NCBI RefSeq assembly: GCF_005943945.1
Contig: NZ_CP040710.1
Coordinates: 1,561,001 to 1,625,000, forward strand
DNA: 64,000 bases
Direction of reading: 5' to 3'
DNA from: Aggregatimonas sangjinii
Lineage (GTDB): Bacteria > Bacteroidota > Bacteroidia > Flavobacteriales > Flavobacteriaceae
Below are positions 26,183-36,307 of this stretch, piece after piece. Under the pieces are notes generated by a model that saw only the letters and a list, made by a program, of their open reading frames with translations, was not told where the DNA came from and made no database searches. Both the position numbers and the translations under genes were made by a program. Positions within the stretch are counted from its first letter, which is position 1; every line of letters begins with the position of its first letter.

Positions 26183-29100
26183 ATGTTGGAACTTCTTAAG
26201 AAATCGCTCTTTTCTACTCGTTTAATGGCCGTTCTGTTTCTGGTTTTTGCTACCTCGATGGCTTTCGGCACTTTTATCGAAAGTTCATACAGTACCGAAA
26301 CTGCACGCATTTGGATTTACAATACCTGGTGGTTCGAGGCCATAATGGTATTCTTCGTCATCAATTTTATTGGCAACATGTTTCGATACCGTCTCTTTAG
26401 ATGGGAGAAATGGCCCGTTTTGGTGTTGCATTTGAGTTGGATTTTAATAATCCTTGGTGCCTTCGTAACGCGCTATATCAGCTTCGAAGGGATGATGCCG
26501 ATTCGAGAGGGAGAAACCGAGAAGATCTTTTATTCGGACAAAACTTATTTGACTGCATATGTGGATGGGCAAATCGATGGGGAACCAAGACGTAAGGTCC
26601 TTGAGGACGACCTTATGGTCACTCCGGAAGCCCTAAAAACGAATCTTCCGTGGAAATCCGATTACAATTCGCAAGAGTTTAAGATAGAATATGTTGATTT
26701 TATCAATGGGGCGGAAGAGGGGCTGATTCCGGATGAGAATGGTAACGAATACTTGAAAATCGTAGAGGCCGGCGATGGCCAGCGGCACGAACATTTTCTG
26801 GAGAGTGGCAAGGTGGCCAGTATTCACAACGTCCTGTTCGCTTTGAACAAATCTACCGACGGGGCCATCAACATTTTTACGACCGATAGCGTATACCAAA
26901 TCAATTCGCCTTTTGAAGGGGATTTCATGCGCATGGCCGACCAAATGAAGGGCGAGGTCATTAAGGATAGCTTGCAGGAATTGCAATTGCGTTCGCTTTA
27001 CAATACCGCGGGCATGCAGTTCGTGATACCCGAACCGGTGGTAAAGGGTAGGAATGGAATTGTAAAAGTACCTAGCGACAAAATTACCGAGGCAACGGCC
27101 GATGCCCTTGTCGTCAGGGTATCTTCGAATGGAGAAACCGTGGAAAAGAAATTGTTAGGGGGAAAAGGGCAAATAGGTCAGTTTACCAAAAAATTTAAGG
27201 TGGGTGGCCTAGACTTTATGCTCCGCTTTGGTCCTAAGGAGTATGAACTGCCCTTTCAGATCAAATTGAACGATTTTATCGCTGAAAAATATCCGGGAAC
27301 CGAAGCCGGCTATGCTTCTTTCATGAGCAAGGTGACCATAGAGGATGAGCGCCCATTTGATTATGACATCTACATGAACAATATTCTTGACCATAAAGGG
27401 TATCGGTTTTTCCAATCCGGATTTGATCCCGATGAAAAAGGCACGAACTTATCGGTAAACCACGATCAATGGGGTACGAATATTACCTATGCTGGCTATT
27501 TCTTACTCTATGCCGGCCTTCTGGGAATTATGTTCTTTGGAAAAACACGTTTCAAAGATTTAGCGCGTTCCCTTGATAAGTTGGAGAAAAAAAAGAAAAC
27601 CTTGACCACCGTTGTGATGCTGGCCATGACCCTTGGTTTATCCGCTCAGGAGCATTCGGGAGATGACGGTCACGATCATTCAACTTCAGCTACCCTGCAG
27701 GAAAATTCCACCACCGATGGAAATGACCCGGCCGAAAGCAGCTCTGTTGAGGTACATTCGCCCGACGATGGGCATGACCATTCGCAAAAGGCCCCTACGC
27801 AGCAGCAAATAGATTCCCTTTTGGAAAAGACAAAGGTTTCCGAGGAGCACGCCGCGAAGTTCGGAAAACTGATCATTCAGGACGAAGGCGGGCGCATGAA
27901 ACCCATAAATACCTTTTCTTCCGAACTGTTGCGAAAATTAAGTAGAAGCGACAAATTTAATGACATGAATGCCGACCAGGTATTCCTATCAATGATGATG
28001 AGTCCGGCGTTGTGGTACAATAATGAATTCATTATTTTGGACAAAATGGCGAAAAATGACAGTATACGCCATGTCTTGGGGGTTCCGGAAGGTCAGAAAT
28101 ACGTAAAGGCGACGGATTTTTTCGATGAAAACGCGCGATACAAACTTGAACCGGTCTTAAGGCAGGCTACGGCGACGAACAATCCGACCAAGTTCGAGAG
28201 CGATGTCAAAGATGCCAATATTCGAATGGGTCTTTTAGATCAAGCCTTACAAGGTAGTATCGTAAAGATTTTTCCGCTGTTGAACGACGAGAACAATAAA
28301 TGGATATCCGCTTTGGAATACCGCGGTGGGCAATATCAGGTCGCCGATTCGCTCTATGGGAATTTTATCAAAAATGCACTTCCCTATTATTTAACGCAGG
28401 TGCAAAAAGGAATTCAGACCGGCAATTATGAGGAAGCGGATAAGATGCTGGCCGCATTTGAACAGAATCAGAAAAATAATGGGGGAGAGGTGATGCCTTC
28501 TAAGCAAAAAGTAGAAATGGAAGTGGTCTACAATAAGCTGAATATCTTTAAGCACCTGTACCGCGCTTATGCGCTGGTGGGGATACTGATGTTCTTTGTA
28601 TTGATTTTTCAGATTTTTAAGAATCGCAGTATTTGGCGTATGGCGGTCTATTTTTTTAAAGGGTGTATCATCATCCTATTTTTATGGCATACGGCCGGCC
28701 TGGTCATGCGTTGGTATATTTCGGGTCATGCTCCTTGGTCGAACGCCTATGAGAGTATCCTGTACGTAGCGTGGGCGACGATGGCCATTGGCCTTGCCTT
28801 GGGTCGGAAAAGCAATATGACCATTGCCGCCTCGGCCTTCGTGGTATCGATGTTGTTGATGATCGCGAACTGGAACTGGGTAGACCCCGCCATCGGCAAC
28901 CTGGTTCCCGTTTTGGATAGTTATTGGCTTATGATTCATGTATCCGTAATCGTGGGCAGTTATGGACCGTTGGCGGTATCGATGATACTTGGCCTTGCGA
29001 GCCTCATATTGATCGTGTTGACAACTAAAAAGAACAAGTCCCGAATGGAACTCAATCTTAAAGAACTTACCGTCATCAATGAAATCGCATTGACCATCGG

Positions 29101-29470
29101 GTTGATCATGTTGACCATCGGAAACTTTTTGGGCGGACAATGGGCTAATGAAAGTTGGGGTAGGTATTGGGGTTGGGACCCTAAGGAAACCTGGGCGCTC
29201 ATCTCCATAATGGTATACGCCTTTGTCATACACACGCGTTTAGTGCCCGGGCTTCGCGGAAAATGGACGTTCAACTTCTTAAGCGTGGTGGCATTTTACA
29301 GCATCCTGATGACGTATTTCGGCGTAAACTATTACCTCGTCGGTCTGCACAGTTACGGGCAGAGTGGTGCTGCCGCTATAACCCCGGATTACGTATGGTA
29401 CATTGCTTTAGGTACTTTGATTTTTGGGGGTTTCAGTTTTTGGAGGTATCGCGTGAACTATGTGAAGTAG
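26183..29470 (+). CDS. ccsA: Fused cytochrome c biogenesis protein CcsBA
   Basis: A 1095-residue fusion of the ResB/CcsB and CcsA subunits of system II cytochrome c maturation, which carries haem across the inner membrane and attaches it to apocytochromes. Four N-terminal helices and the ResB periplasmic domain cover about 1-450. A second hydrophobic stretch ends LGLSAQE near 488 and looks like a signal peptide inside the protein. A His/Asp/Ser-rich linker (about 490-540, DDGHDHS twice) follows. The C-terminal CcsA part has the haem-handling WWD-like motif ESWGRYWGWDPKETWA (about 990-1005) and several histidine-bearing helices. A TATTTTTG -7 box lies about 30 nt upstream of the start. Confidence 0.92.
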   Translation: MLELLKKSLFSTRLMAVLFLVFATSMAFGTFIESSYSTETARIWIYNTWWFEAIMVFFVINFIGNMFRYRLFRWEKWPVLVLHLSWILIILGAFVTRYISFEGMMPIREGETEKIFYSDKTYLTAYVDGQIDGEPRRKVLEDDLMVTPEALKTNLPWKSDYNSQEFKIEYVDFINGAEEGLIPDENGNEYLKIVEAGDGQRHEHFLESGKVASIHNVLFALNKSTDGAINIFTTDSVYQINSPFEGDFMRMADQMKGEVIKDSLQELQLRSLYNTAGMQFVIPEPVVKGRNGIVKVPSDKITEATADALVVRVSSNGETVEKKLLGGKGQIGQFTKKFKVGGLDFMLRFGPKEYELPFQIKLNDFIAEKYPGTEAGYASFMSKVTIEDERPFDYDIYMNNILDHKGYRFFQSGFDPDEKGTNLSVNHDQWGTNITYAGYFLLYAGLLGIMFFGKTRFKDLARSLDKLEKKKKTLTTVVMLAMTLGLSAQEHSGDDGHDHSTSATLQENSTTDGNDPAESSSVEVHSPDDGHDHSQKAPTQQQIDSLLEKTKVSEEHAAKFGKLIIQDEGGRMKPINTFSSELLRKLSRSDKFNDMNADQVFLSMMMSPALWYNNEFIILDKMAKNDSIRHVLGVPEGQKYVKATDFFDENARYKLEPVLRQATATNNPTKFESDVKDANIRMGLLDQALQGSIVKIFPLLNDENNKWISALEYRGGQYQVADSLYGNFIKNALPYYLTQVQKGIQTGNYEEADKMLAAFEQNQKNNGGEVMPSKQKVEMEVVYNKLNIFKHLYRAYALVGILMFFVLIFQIFKNRSIWRMAVYFFKGCIIILFLWHTAGLVMRWYISGHAPWSNAYESILYVAWATMAIGLALGRKSNMTIAASAFVVSMLLMIANWNWVDPAIGNLVPVLDSYWLMIHVSVIVGSYGPLAVSMILGLASLILIVLTTKKNKSRMELNLKELTVINEIALTIGLIMLTIGNFLGGQWANESWGRYWGWDPKETWALISIMVYAFVIHTRLVPGLRGKWTFNFLSVVAFYSILMTYFGVNYYLVGLHSYGQSGAAAITPDYVWYIALGTLIFGGFSFWRYRVNYVK

Positions 29471-29670
29471 CACGGTTTTTCTATGATCATACCTATGAAA
29501 AAACCTTCTTTTTGAGGTAAGTGATATGTTCATATCGTAACGCTCTTCGTACTTAGGTACAGCCAGACCCATATATGATATTTATCAATCGGGAAACATC
29601 GAATTTAGGTTCGATAGAATAGTACTCCGCGGTGTAACCGAATTTTTTTTATCGCTTCTTAAAACGCTAT

Positions 29671-30465
29671 TTACTTACCGCCATTGGCCGCAAGATCTGC
29701 CAAACATTGTGCATCGAGTTCGGGAATAGATCCGCCGCTTAGCATATTTAAAAGGCCTTCCCCAGTTTCGGCCGTCCAGAACATTAAACAGGATTCTACG
29801 GTACAATGCCTGCCATGGGCCACGTCTTGATGGTCGCTTTGCGGAGTAGTTCCGGCGTTTACCAGGCCTAATAAATGCCCGAATTCATGATTCGTTACAA
29901 CGGTTTCCAAAGTGGTTCTGCTAGGGGCTAAAGCCTGTCCGCTAAACTGCTTTATGGTCTCTTCGAAGACGACGAAAGAAGTATTTCGATAGGCTACTCC
30001 CAGCACACTCCCATTTTCGGTATTTTCAGCATATTCCCCATCGATAAAAATGCCAAACACGGAGACCGTATCATCGGTATTGTAGGTTTTTCGGATATCA
30101 TCTTCGATATTCCGAATATCCGTAATGGAGTATACCTCTTTTCCCGGCGAAGCTATCGGTGACAATTCGACGCTTATTCCACCTGATTTATTTAAACGGG
30201 CGGAAAGAAAGGATTCGAAGTTCTGAACCGTTTGCGTGCTTGGTTCTTGTCCGTCTACATAGTATAATTCGAAGGCAATTCTAGAGAAGTTGGTATCTGA
30301 CAACATATCATTGGCCGAATCCCCGACGGATTTTTTGTTCAAATTCTTGTCCACTTCCTGTTTATTGCCATCAGGGTCCAGAATATCTATAAAGTCCTGG
30401 TCCTTGTCATTTGAGCAAGAAAATAAGATGGTAGTACAGATAAAGAAGGGGAGGAATGAGCGCAT
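29671..30465 (-). CDS. Zinc metalloprotease lipoprotein
   Basis: A 264-residue lipoprotein (signal TTILFSC-S, Cys 17). The catalytic motif VTNHEFGHLLGLVN (HExxHxxGxxN) places it near the metzincin-like peptidases, although the third ligand position is asparagine here. A cysteine pair occurs in GRHCTVESCLMFW, reminiscent of a Met-turn region. Probably anchored in the envelope and active outside the cytoplasm. Its target is unknown. Confidence 0.75.
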   Translation of the reverse strand: MRSFLPFFICTTILFSCSNDKDQDFIDILDPDGNKQEVDKNLNKKSVGDSANDMLSDTNFSRIAFELYYVDGQEPSTQTVQNFESFLSARLNKSGGISVELSPIASPGKEVYSITDIRNIEDDIRKTYNTDDTVSVFGIFIDGEYAENTENGSVLGVAYRNTSFVVFEETIKQFSGQALAPSRTTLETVVTNHEFGHLLGLVNAGTTPQSDHQDVAHGRHCTVESCLMFWTAETGEGLLNMLSGGSIPELDAQCLADLAANGGK

Positions 30466-30737
30466 AAGTAGGGGTTAAGATGGACTTCTAAAACGAAATT
30501 TTAGTGTCTTTAGTGTGATAATCCCTTATTTAGGAGTGTTTTTCGGTGATAAGCCACAGTATTAACATTCCGTATTTTGGTAAAAAAAATAAAAATCACA
30601 TCTTTGACACTATCATGAAGTAATAGAATTATGTTTTTTCTGGATGTCGTAGCGTTTCCGCAAAATAAGTAACCACACTTCTTTGGTCTACTTATACATC
30701 CTTTTTACCCTTATTTTTTCACATAATTCTGTTCAAA
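30466..30737. other. Divergent intergenic region, metalloprotease / MATE
   Basis: 272 bp between divergently transcribed genes. It is AT-rich and holds TTTTGG and TCTTTGACA elements but no promoter that matches both consensus boxes at correct spacing. No gene, hairpin or repeat was found. Confidence 0.5.
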
Positions 30738-32150
30738 ATGACTCAACCGTACAATACCCTCACCTTAAAAAAACTATTCCGCTACTTTATTGAAGCTGTA
30801 ACCGGAAAGGAGAATGAATTTACTACAGGGAGCATCCGCAAGGCAATCTTTATGCTATCCATTCCCATGATTTTGGAGATGATGATGGAATCTATTTTTG
30901 CCATTGTCGATATCGCCTATGTCTCACAAGTTAGTGTTAATGCGGTGGCTACCATTGGCCTTACCGAATCGGTAATTACCTTAGTGTACGCCGTGGCTAT
31001 CGGCCTAAGTATGGCGGCCACTGCCGTCGTGGCCCGTAGAATCGGCGAGAAAGACGTGCAAGGGGCAAAACAAGCCGCTGTACAGGCCATCGCCCTTGGG
31101 GTATTGGTTTCGCTGATTGTTGGCGTTATCGGTTTTTTATTCGCAAAGGAGATATTGGCGCTGATGGGTGCGGAGCCCGATCTCATCGCTGAGGGCTACG
31201 GCTATACCCAGCTGTTAATCGGGGGTAATATCACCATTCTTTTGTTATTCCTGATCAATGCTATCTTCAGGGGAGCTGGTAATGCGTCGGTGGCGATGTG
31301 GACCTTGGTGCTTTCCAACGGATTGAATATTATTCTGGATCCGATATTTATCTTCGGATGGGGACCGATTCCCGAGTACGGCGTAATGGGCGCTGCGATA
31401 GCCACCAATATCGGCAGGGGTAGTGCCGTGCTGTTTCAATTGGCCATTTTGTTCTTTGGGTGGAGTGCGATTCAAATTAGGTTCAGGGACATCGTAATCC
31501 GTTTCAAGGTCATGATGAATCTTATCAAAGTTTCCTTAGGCGGTATTGCACAATTTTTGATCGGGACTTCCAGTTGGGTATTTCTGATGCGGATGATGGC
31601 CGAATTTGGTAGTGAGGTACTGGCCGGGTATACCATAGCGATTCGGATTATGCTCTTTACCTTAATGCCCTCATGGGGAATGAGCAATGCGGCGGCAACG
31701 CTGGTCGGGCAAAACTTGGGTGCTAAAAAACCGGACCGAGCGGAAACTTCCGTTTGGAAGACCGGAAAGTACAATGCGTATTTTATGGGTCTGGTTTCGT
31801 TGGTATACCTCTTTTTTGCGCATGAGCTTGTCGGTCTGTTTAACGACAATGCAATAGTCATTAAAAATGGTGGCCTTTGTTTGCAAATCATTGCAATCGG
31901 CTATATTTTCTATGCGTATGGTATGGTAGTTACCCAGGCATTTAACGGTGCAGGGGATACCGGCACGCCTACGAAAATCAATTTAGTGTGCTTTTGGATG
32001 TTCCAGCTTCCCTTCGCTTATTTGGCTGCAATTACATTTGAGCTAGGTGCCATGGGAGTCTTTATTGCCATTACGGCAGCCGAAGTGCTATTGGCCATCA
32101 TTTCCATAGTTTGGTTTAGAAAAGGGAATTGGAAAAAGGTAGAGGTATAG
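30738..32150 (+). CDS. MATE family efflux transporter
   Basis: A 470-residue inner-membrane transporter with 12 helices in two homologous halves (ILEMMMESIFAIVDIAYVSQ and later GGIAQFLIGTSSWVFLMRMM in pieces). It has the MATE hallmarks GLSMAATAVVARRIGE and AFNGAGDTGTP. A soluble N-terminal extension of about 30 residues precedes the first helix. It exports cationic or drug-like compounds in exchange for Na+ or H+; the substrate is not predictable. Confidence 0.92.
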   Translation: MTQPYNTLTLKKLFRYFIEAVTGKENEFTTGSIRKAIFMLSIPMILEMMMESIFAIVDIAYVSQVSVNAVATIGLTESVITLVYAVAIGLSMAATAVVARRIGEKDVQGAKQAAVQAIALGVLVSLIVGVIGFLFAKEILALMGAEPDLIAEGYGYTQLLIGGNITILLLFLINAIFRGAGNASVAMWTLVLSNGLNIILDPIFIFGWGPIPEYGVMGAAIATNIGRGSAVLFQLAILFFGWSAIQIRFRDIVIRFKVMMNLIKVSLGGIAQFLIGTSSWVFLMRMMAEFGSEVLAGYTIAIRIMLFTLMPSWGMSNAAATLVGQNLGAKKPDRAETSVWKTGKYNAYFMGLVSLVYLFFAHELVGLFNDNAIVIKNGGLCLQIIAIGYIFYAYGMVVTQAFNGAGDTGTPTKINLVCFWMFQLPFAYLAAITFELGAMGVFIAITAAEVLLAIISIVWFRKGNWKKVEV

Positions 32151-32285
32151 CACTCGCAGATGCTATGTACTGCATTTTTCCGTCCAGGGGTTGAATTGGT
32201 AAAGTTGCTGGCGGACTTTTCAGAAAGATAAGGCCTTGTGATATTACCGATTTTAGTAACTTTAGCTCTCTAGAAATTTGGAAGA

Positions 32286-33461
32286 ATGAATCAAAGAAAA
32301 AAAGGCCTGAATACAATTTGCACCCATACCGGGGAGGTAAAGGACGAACAGTTTAAAGGGGCGATTTCTCCCTTGTATATGAGTACTTCATATGCTTTTG
32401 AGGATGTGGATGTAAAGCGATACCCCAGGTATTTCAATACCCCCAACCAGGAAGCACTTAGCAAAAAAGTGGCCGCATTGGAGCACGCAGAAGCCGGTTT
32501 GATTTTCGGTAGCGGAATGGCTGCGGTCAGTACCGCACTCATGGCGTTCCTAAAAGCTGGAGACCACATTGTCCTGCAACGTGCGATTTATGGGGGAACC
32601 TATAATCTGGTCAATGAGGAATTTGAACGTTTTGGTATCGAATTTTCGTTTACCGATGGCTTTCGCCCCGAAGATTTTGAGGCCAAAATAAAAGCGAATA
32701 CCAAGGTCATTTATATCGAAACACCTTCGAATCCCTTACTGGCCATTACCGATTTGGCAGCAACGGCCGAATTGGCGAAAAAGCATGGCCTGATTTCCAT
32801 GATCGACAATACCTTCGCGAGTCCGGTAAACCAAAACCCGATCGATTTCGGTATTGATGTGGTCATCCATAGTGCCACGAAATATATGGGAGGACACTCT
32901 GATATCTGTGCCGGTGCAGTGGCTACCACACAGGAAAATATCGAACGAATCTTCAGTTTGGCTAAGAATTTAGGGGGTAGTCTTAGTGATTACACGGTTT
33001 GGCTACTTGAACGAAGCATGAAGACCATGGGCATACGTGTCCGCGCGCAAAACGAAAATGCCCAAAAAATGGCTGAATTTCTTCATGCCCATGATGACAT
33101 TGAAAATGTATACTATCCCGGTTTACCTTCACATCCCGATTACGAATTGGCCAAATCGCAGATGCACGGTTTCGGGGGAATGATGTCTTTTGAACTCGAA
33201 GAGGGGTTGGATGCTAGTCGATTCCAAAAAGAACTGCAATTGATTAAATCCTCAATGAGCTTGGCAGGGGTAGAGAGCACGGTGCTTTCTCCATCCCAGA
33301 CGAGCCATGCACTTTTGGGTCCTGAAGAAAGAACGCATCAGGGAATAAAAGATGGTTTAATTCGTTTTTCCGTTGGTATCGAGGAGACTAAAGATTTGAT
33401 AGCCGATATCGAACAAGCGTTGAAAAAAGTAAGGAATGCCACTGTGGTCGCGACCCACTAA
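32286..33461 (+). CDS. Gamma-family PLP enzyme (cystathionine gamma-synthase/lyase type)
   Basis: A 391-residue cytosolic Cys/Met metabolism PLP enzyme. The PLP lysine is K199 in SATKYMGGHSDICAG. The substrate-binding aromatic is in RAIYGGTYN, and the phosphate-binding GSGMAAVSTAL block is present. The active-site cysteine typical of methionine gamma-lyases (after the catalytic tyrosine) is glycine here (Y-G-G), which argues for a cystathionine gamma-lyase/synthase or O-acylhomoserine sulfhydrylase role. It sits 36 nt upstream of bshB1, a thiol pathway gene, so supply of cysteine for bacillithiol is a reasonable inference. Confidence 0.87.
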   Translation: MNQRKKGLNTICTHTGEVKDEQFKGAISPLYMSTSYAFEDVDVKRYPRYFNTPNQEALSKKVAALEHAEAGLIFGSGMAAVSTALMAFLKAGDHIVLQRAIYGGTYNLVNEEFERFGIEFSFTDGFRPEDFEAKIKANTKVIYIETPSNPLLAITDLAATAELAKKHGLISMIDNTFASPVNQNPIDFGIDVVIHSATKYMGGHSDICAGAVATTQENIERIFSLAKNLGGSLSDYTVWLLERSMKTMGIRVRAQNENAQKMAEFLHAHDDIENVYYPGLPSHPDYELAKSQMHGFGGMMSFELEEGLDASRFQKELQLIKSSMSLAGVESTVLSPSQTSHALLGPEERTHQGIKDGLIRFSVGIEETKDLIADIEQALKKVRNATVVATH

Positions 33462-33497
33462 GCCAATAGTCAAAAACTTCACACTAACCCGTACTGA

Positions 33498-34214
33498 ATG
33501 AAACTAGATATCCTTGCCTTTGGCGCGCACCCCGATGATGTAGAGCTCGGCGCCGGCGCTACCCTAGCTAAAGAGATTGCCAATGGTAAGAAAGTCGGTA
33601 TTGTAGACCTGACCAGAGGAGAGCTGGGTACTCGGGGTACCGCTGAGATAAGAGACAAGGAAGCAGCTTCCGCAGCACAAATTTTAGGAGTGGCCGTGCG
33701 TGAAAACTTGGGTTTTTCCGATGGGTTTTTCGTGAACGATAAGACGCACCAACTCGAAGTCATCAGAATGGTTCGAAAATACCGACCTGAAATCGTGTTG
33801 TGCAATGCCATAGACGATAGGCATATTGATCACGGAAAAGGAAGCAGTCTGGTAAGCGATGCCTGCTATCTTAGTGGCCTGGTGAAAATAGACACTTGGG
33901 CAGATGGGAAATCCCAAGAAAAATGGCGGCCCGAACTGGTTTACCATTATATACAATGGAAGAATCTCGTTCCCGATTTTGTGGTGGATGTTTCAGGGTT
34001 CATTGAAAAGAAAACAGCGGCTATTCTCGCCTATAGCTCTCAATTCTATGATCCTGATAGCGCAGAACCGGAAACGCCGATCAGTAGCAAAAACTTTATT
34101 GATAGCGTAAATTATCGCGCTAGGGATTTAGGACGGATGATAGGAGTGGAACACGCCGAAGGATTCAATGTAGAACGTTTCGTAGCAGTGAACACGCTTG
34201 ACGACCTTATCTAG
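33498..34214 (+). CDS. bshB1: Bacillithiol biosynthesis deacetylase BshB1
   Basis: A 238-residue LmbE-fold zinc deacetylase. The motif GAHPDDVELGAGA (H11, D14) and the later DDRHIDHGKGS are present, as are TRGELGTRGT and the C-terminal RDLGRMIGVEHAEGF of the BshB1 group. It removes acetyl from GlcNAc-malate to give GlcN-malate in bacillithiol synthesis. It is likely cotranscribed with the upstream PLP enzyme. Its TAG shares the CTAG tetranucleotide with the stop of the convergent histidine kinase gene. Confidence 0.92.
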   Translation: MKLDILAFGAHPDDVELGAGATLAKEIANGKKVGIVDLTRGELGTRGTAEIRDKEAASAAQILGVAVRENLGFSDGFFVNDKTHQLEVIRMVRKYRPEIVLCNAIDDRHIDHGKGSSLVSDACYLSGLVKIDTWADGKSQEKWRPELVYHYIQWKNLVPDFVVDVSGFIEKKTAAILAYSSQFYDPDSAEPETPISSKNFIDSVNYRARDLGRMIGVEHAEGFNVERFVAVNTLDDLI

Positions 34215-36307
34215 GCCGATTGTTTGTAAGGTTTCTTGTGCTTTGCTTTCGGAACGGTAAAATAGAGCGTAGTTCCTTGATTTACGATACTGTCGGCCCA
34301 TATGACACCCTTGTTCTTTTCAACCATTTCCTTACATAACGATAAACCAAGACCTGTACCCTTTTCGTTGTTGGTGCCATAAGTAGAAAGATTGTTCGTC
34401 TCACTGAACACATTGCTCAGGGTATCTTTGTCCATTCCGATTCCTGTGTCCCTTACCGAAATTTCCCAATGATCGTTTTTTTCGCGTGAAGTAACAGTCA
34501 CCATACCGTTAGTGGGTGTGAATTTGATAGCATTGCTGATGAGGTTTCGTATAACGATATCAATTTGATTGCTATCCGTCCATGCTAAAGTATTTCGTGG
34601 TAGGTTACTGGACAGTTTAATGGATTTATTGATCGCGGTCTCAGAGAGCAAGTTGATGTTTTCAGCTACCAATTTATCCAACGAAACGATTTCAGGCTTG
34701 GTGACCAAACCGTTCATTTGTTTTTGCCCCCAAGTAAGCAAATTGTTGAGGGTAAACGAGATATGATCAATGTCATTCCCTAATTTAGGAATAAAGTCCA
34801 TGAACTCGTCTTTTCCGATTTCACCTTGTTTGAACAAATTCAAAAGTCCTTGAAAAGCGCCGATGGGGCCACGCAGATCATGCGCGACAATAGAGAAGAG
34901 TTTATCCTTGGTTTCGTTGATTTCCTTTAATTCCTTTTCATGCTCGACAAGCCCTTCGGTTTTGGTCTTCAATTCTTCGTTCAATCGCTTCTGCATTTTT
35001 TCGTTACGCTTTACCATAAAAGTTACCGCAATGAACAGCAAAAGAATGGCCAGGGCGGCATTTACGTAGTTTCGTTGTTTGGCCAGTTGTTTTTCGCTTT
35101 CTACAATAAGCAATCGTTTTTGTTTGTCGTGCTGTAAATTCGTCTTCAACAGGGTGAGACTCTTTTCGTTTTCAACATGCGAGAGGGTATCTGAAAGTTG
35201 TTGAAAGGTCTCATGAAAAGCCAATGCCGATTTGTAATCTTCGTTTTTCTTACTGATTTTAAAGAGGGTATTCGCCGCTTTTCGCTTTCCTTCCTTCACC
35301 CGTATCTTCTCGGATAGTTCCATCGCTTTTAGTGCATATTGCTCGGAAAGAGAATCATTTTCCAGCCCAAAAAGAGCTTCGGCGATCCCGTTGAGCAAAT
35401 CGATTTCACCACGTTGGTCTTGTAGGTCTTCGTGCAATAGTTCACTTTGGTTGTACCAGAACATGGCCCATTTGTACTTCTTCTGTTTCAGATAGGTTTT
35501 TCCCTTTACTTCATAAGCATAAGCCAGCCAATCCGTTAGACGATGCTTTTCGAATATGGTGATACTGCTATTGGCATTGAACATGGCGTAATCCAGTTCG
35601 CCCATATCGGCATAGAGGGAAGCCATGTTACTGGCGCTTTCGGCATATAATACCTCGTCACCTATTTTTTCGTTGAATTTTTTTACTTTTTTATAATATT
35701 CCAGTGCATGTTGATAGTCCTTCTGGGAAATGTACAGGCCGGCTATCTCCTCATTGATTATCGATAACATTTTATCGTTTTCAAGCTTTTCGGCCCTTTC
35801 GATTGCCTCTAAATACCCATTAAGCGCATTGGCGTAATCGCCTTGATAGGCGTATTCCCCGGCTAAAAGTCTTTGAACCTTTAAGATAAATTCTTCACTA
35901 TCGATGGTTTTTGCCAAATCTAGCGCTTTATTATAGTGAAGTAGCCCCTCGTTAGTTCGGCCATTGTCGGAGAAATAACTACCCAAATTCATAAGACCTC
36001 GGATTTGACCCTGTGGATACTCAGCGGTTTTACTGTAGGAAATGGCCTGTTTCGATAAGGATAGGAGACTGTCGGAATTGTAATAGCGATGCGATGCCGC
36101 GAGATCGTTCAGTAAGTTCAAGTACACCGTGTCTTTTTTACTAAAACCTTGTTGTTTCGTAAGACTGCTTATTTCTGCCAACAAATTGGCACTCTTATGC
36201 TCTTGTCCACTTAGCTGGAAAAATGAGAAAATAGCGATTATGACAAACAGCGCATACTTTCTGAAGTACTTAGCCAGTTCAGTGGTTTTATTTCCGATTT
36301 GGGACAT
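34211..36307 (-). CDS. TPR-containing membrane sensor histidine kinase
   Basis: A 698-residue sensor kinase. An N-terminal hydrophobic signal/anchor is followed by about ten TPR-like repeats (residues about 60-390), a membrane helix (NAALAILLLFIAVTFMV) and a coiled coil. The HisKA domain has the phosphorylated histidine in FSIVAHDLRGPIG, and the HATPase domain has N, G1 and G2 boxes (NLISNAIKFTP, RDTGIGM, KGTGLGLSL). The TPR part is probably periplasmic. No response regulator gene is adjacent, so its partner is elsewhere. The gene overlaps bshB1 by 4 bp tail to tail. Confidence 0.92.
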   Translation of the reverse strand: MSQIGNKTTELAKYFRKYALFVIIAIFSFFQLSGQEHKSANLLAEISSLTKQQGFSKKDTVYLNLLNDLAASHRYYNSDSLLSLSKQAISYSKTAEYPQGQIRGLMNLGSYFSDNGRTNEGLLHYNKALDLAKTIDSEEFILKVQRLLAGEYAYQGDYANALNGYLEAIERAEKLENDKMLSIINEEIAGLYISQKDYQHALEYYKKVKKFNEKIGDEVLYAESASNMASLYADMGELDYAMFNANSSITIFEKHRLTDWLAYAYEVKGKTYLKQKKYKWAMFWYNQSELLHEDLQDQRGEIDLLNGIAEALFGLENDSLSEQYALKAMELSEKIRVKEGKRKAANTLFKISKKNEDYKSALAFHETFQQLSDTLSHVENEKSLTLLKTNLQHDKQKRLLIVESEKQLAKQRNYVNAALAILLLFIAVTFMVKRNEKMQKRLNEELKTKTEGLVEHEKELKEINETKDKLFSIVAHDLRGPIGAFQGLLNLFKQGEIGKDEFMDFIPKLGNDIDHISFTLNNLLTWGQKQMNGLVTKPEIVSLDKLVAENINLLSETAINKSIKLSSNLPRNTLAWTDSNQIDIVIRNLISNAIKFTPTNGMVTVTSREKNDHWEISVRDTGIGMDKDTLSNVFSETNNLSTYGTNNEKGTGLGLSLCKEMVEKNKGVIWADSIVNQGTTLYFTVPKAKHKKPYKQSA

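Noticed and set aside
29473-29515. GGTTTTT / AAAAACC hairpin after the CcsBA gene as a terminator
   Set aside because: The stem is only seven A/T-rich pairs with a long loop and a weak T tract, too poor to call.
32151-32285. SAM-type riboswitch upstream of the PLP enzyme
   Set aside because: The 135 bp hold no conserved core of a known SAM riboswitch that I can recognise, and no terminator stem.
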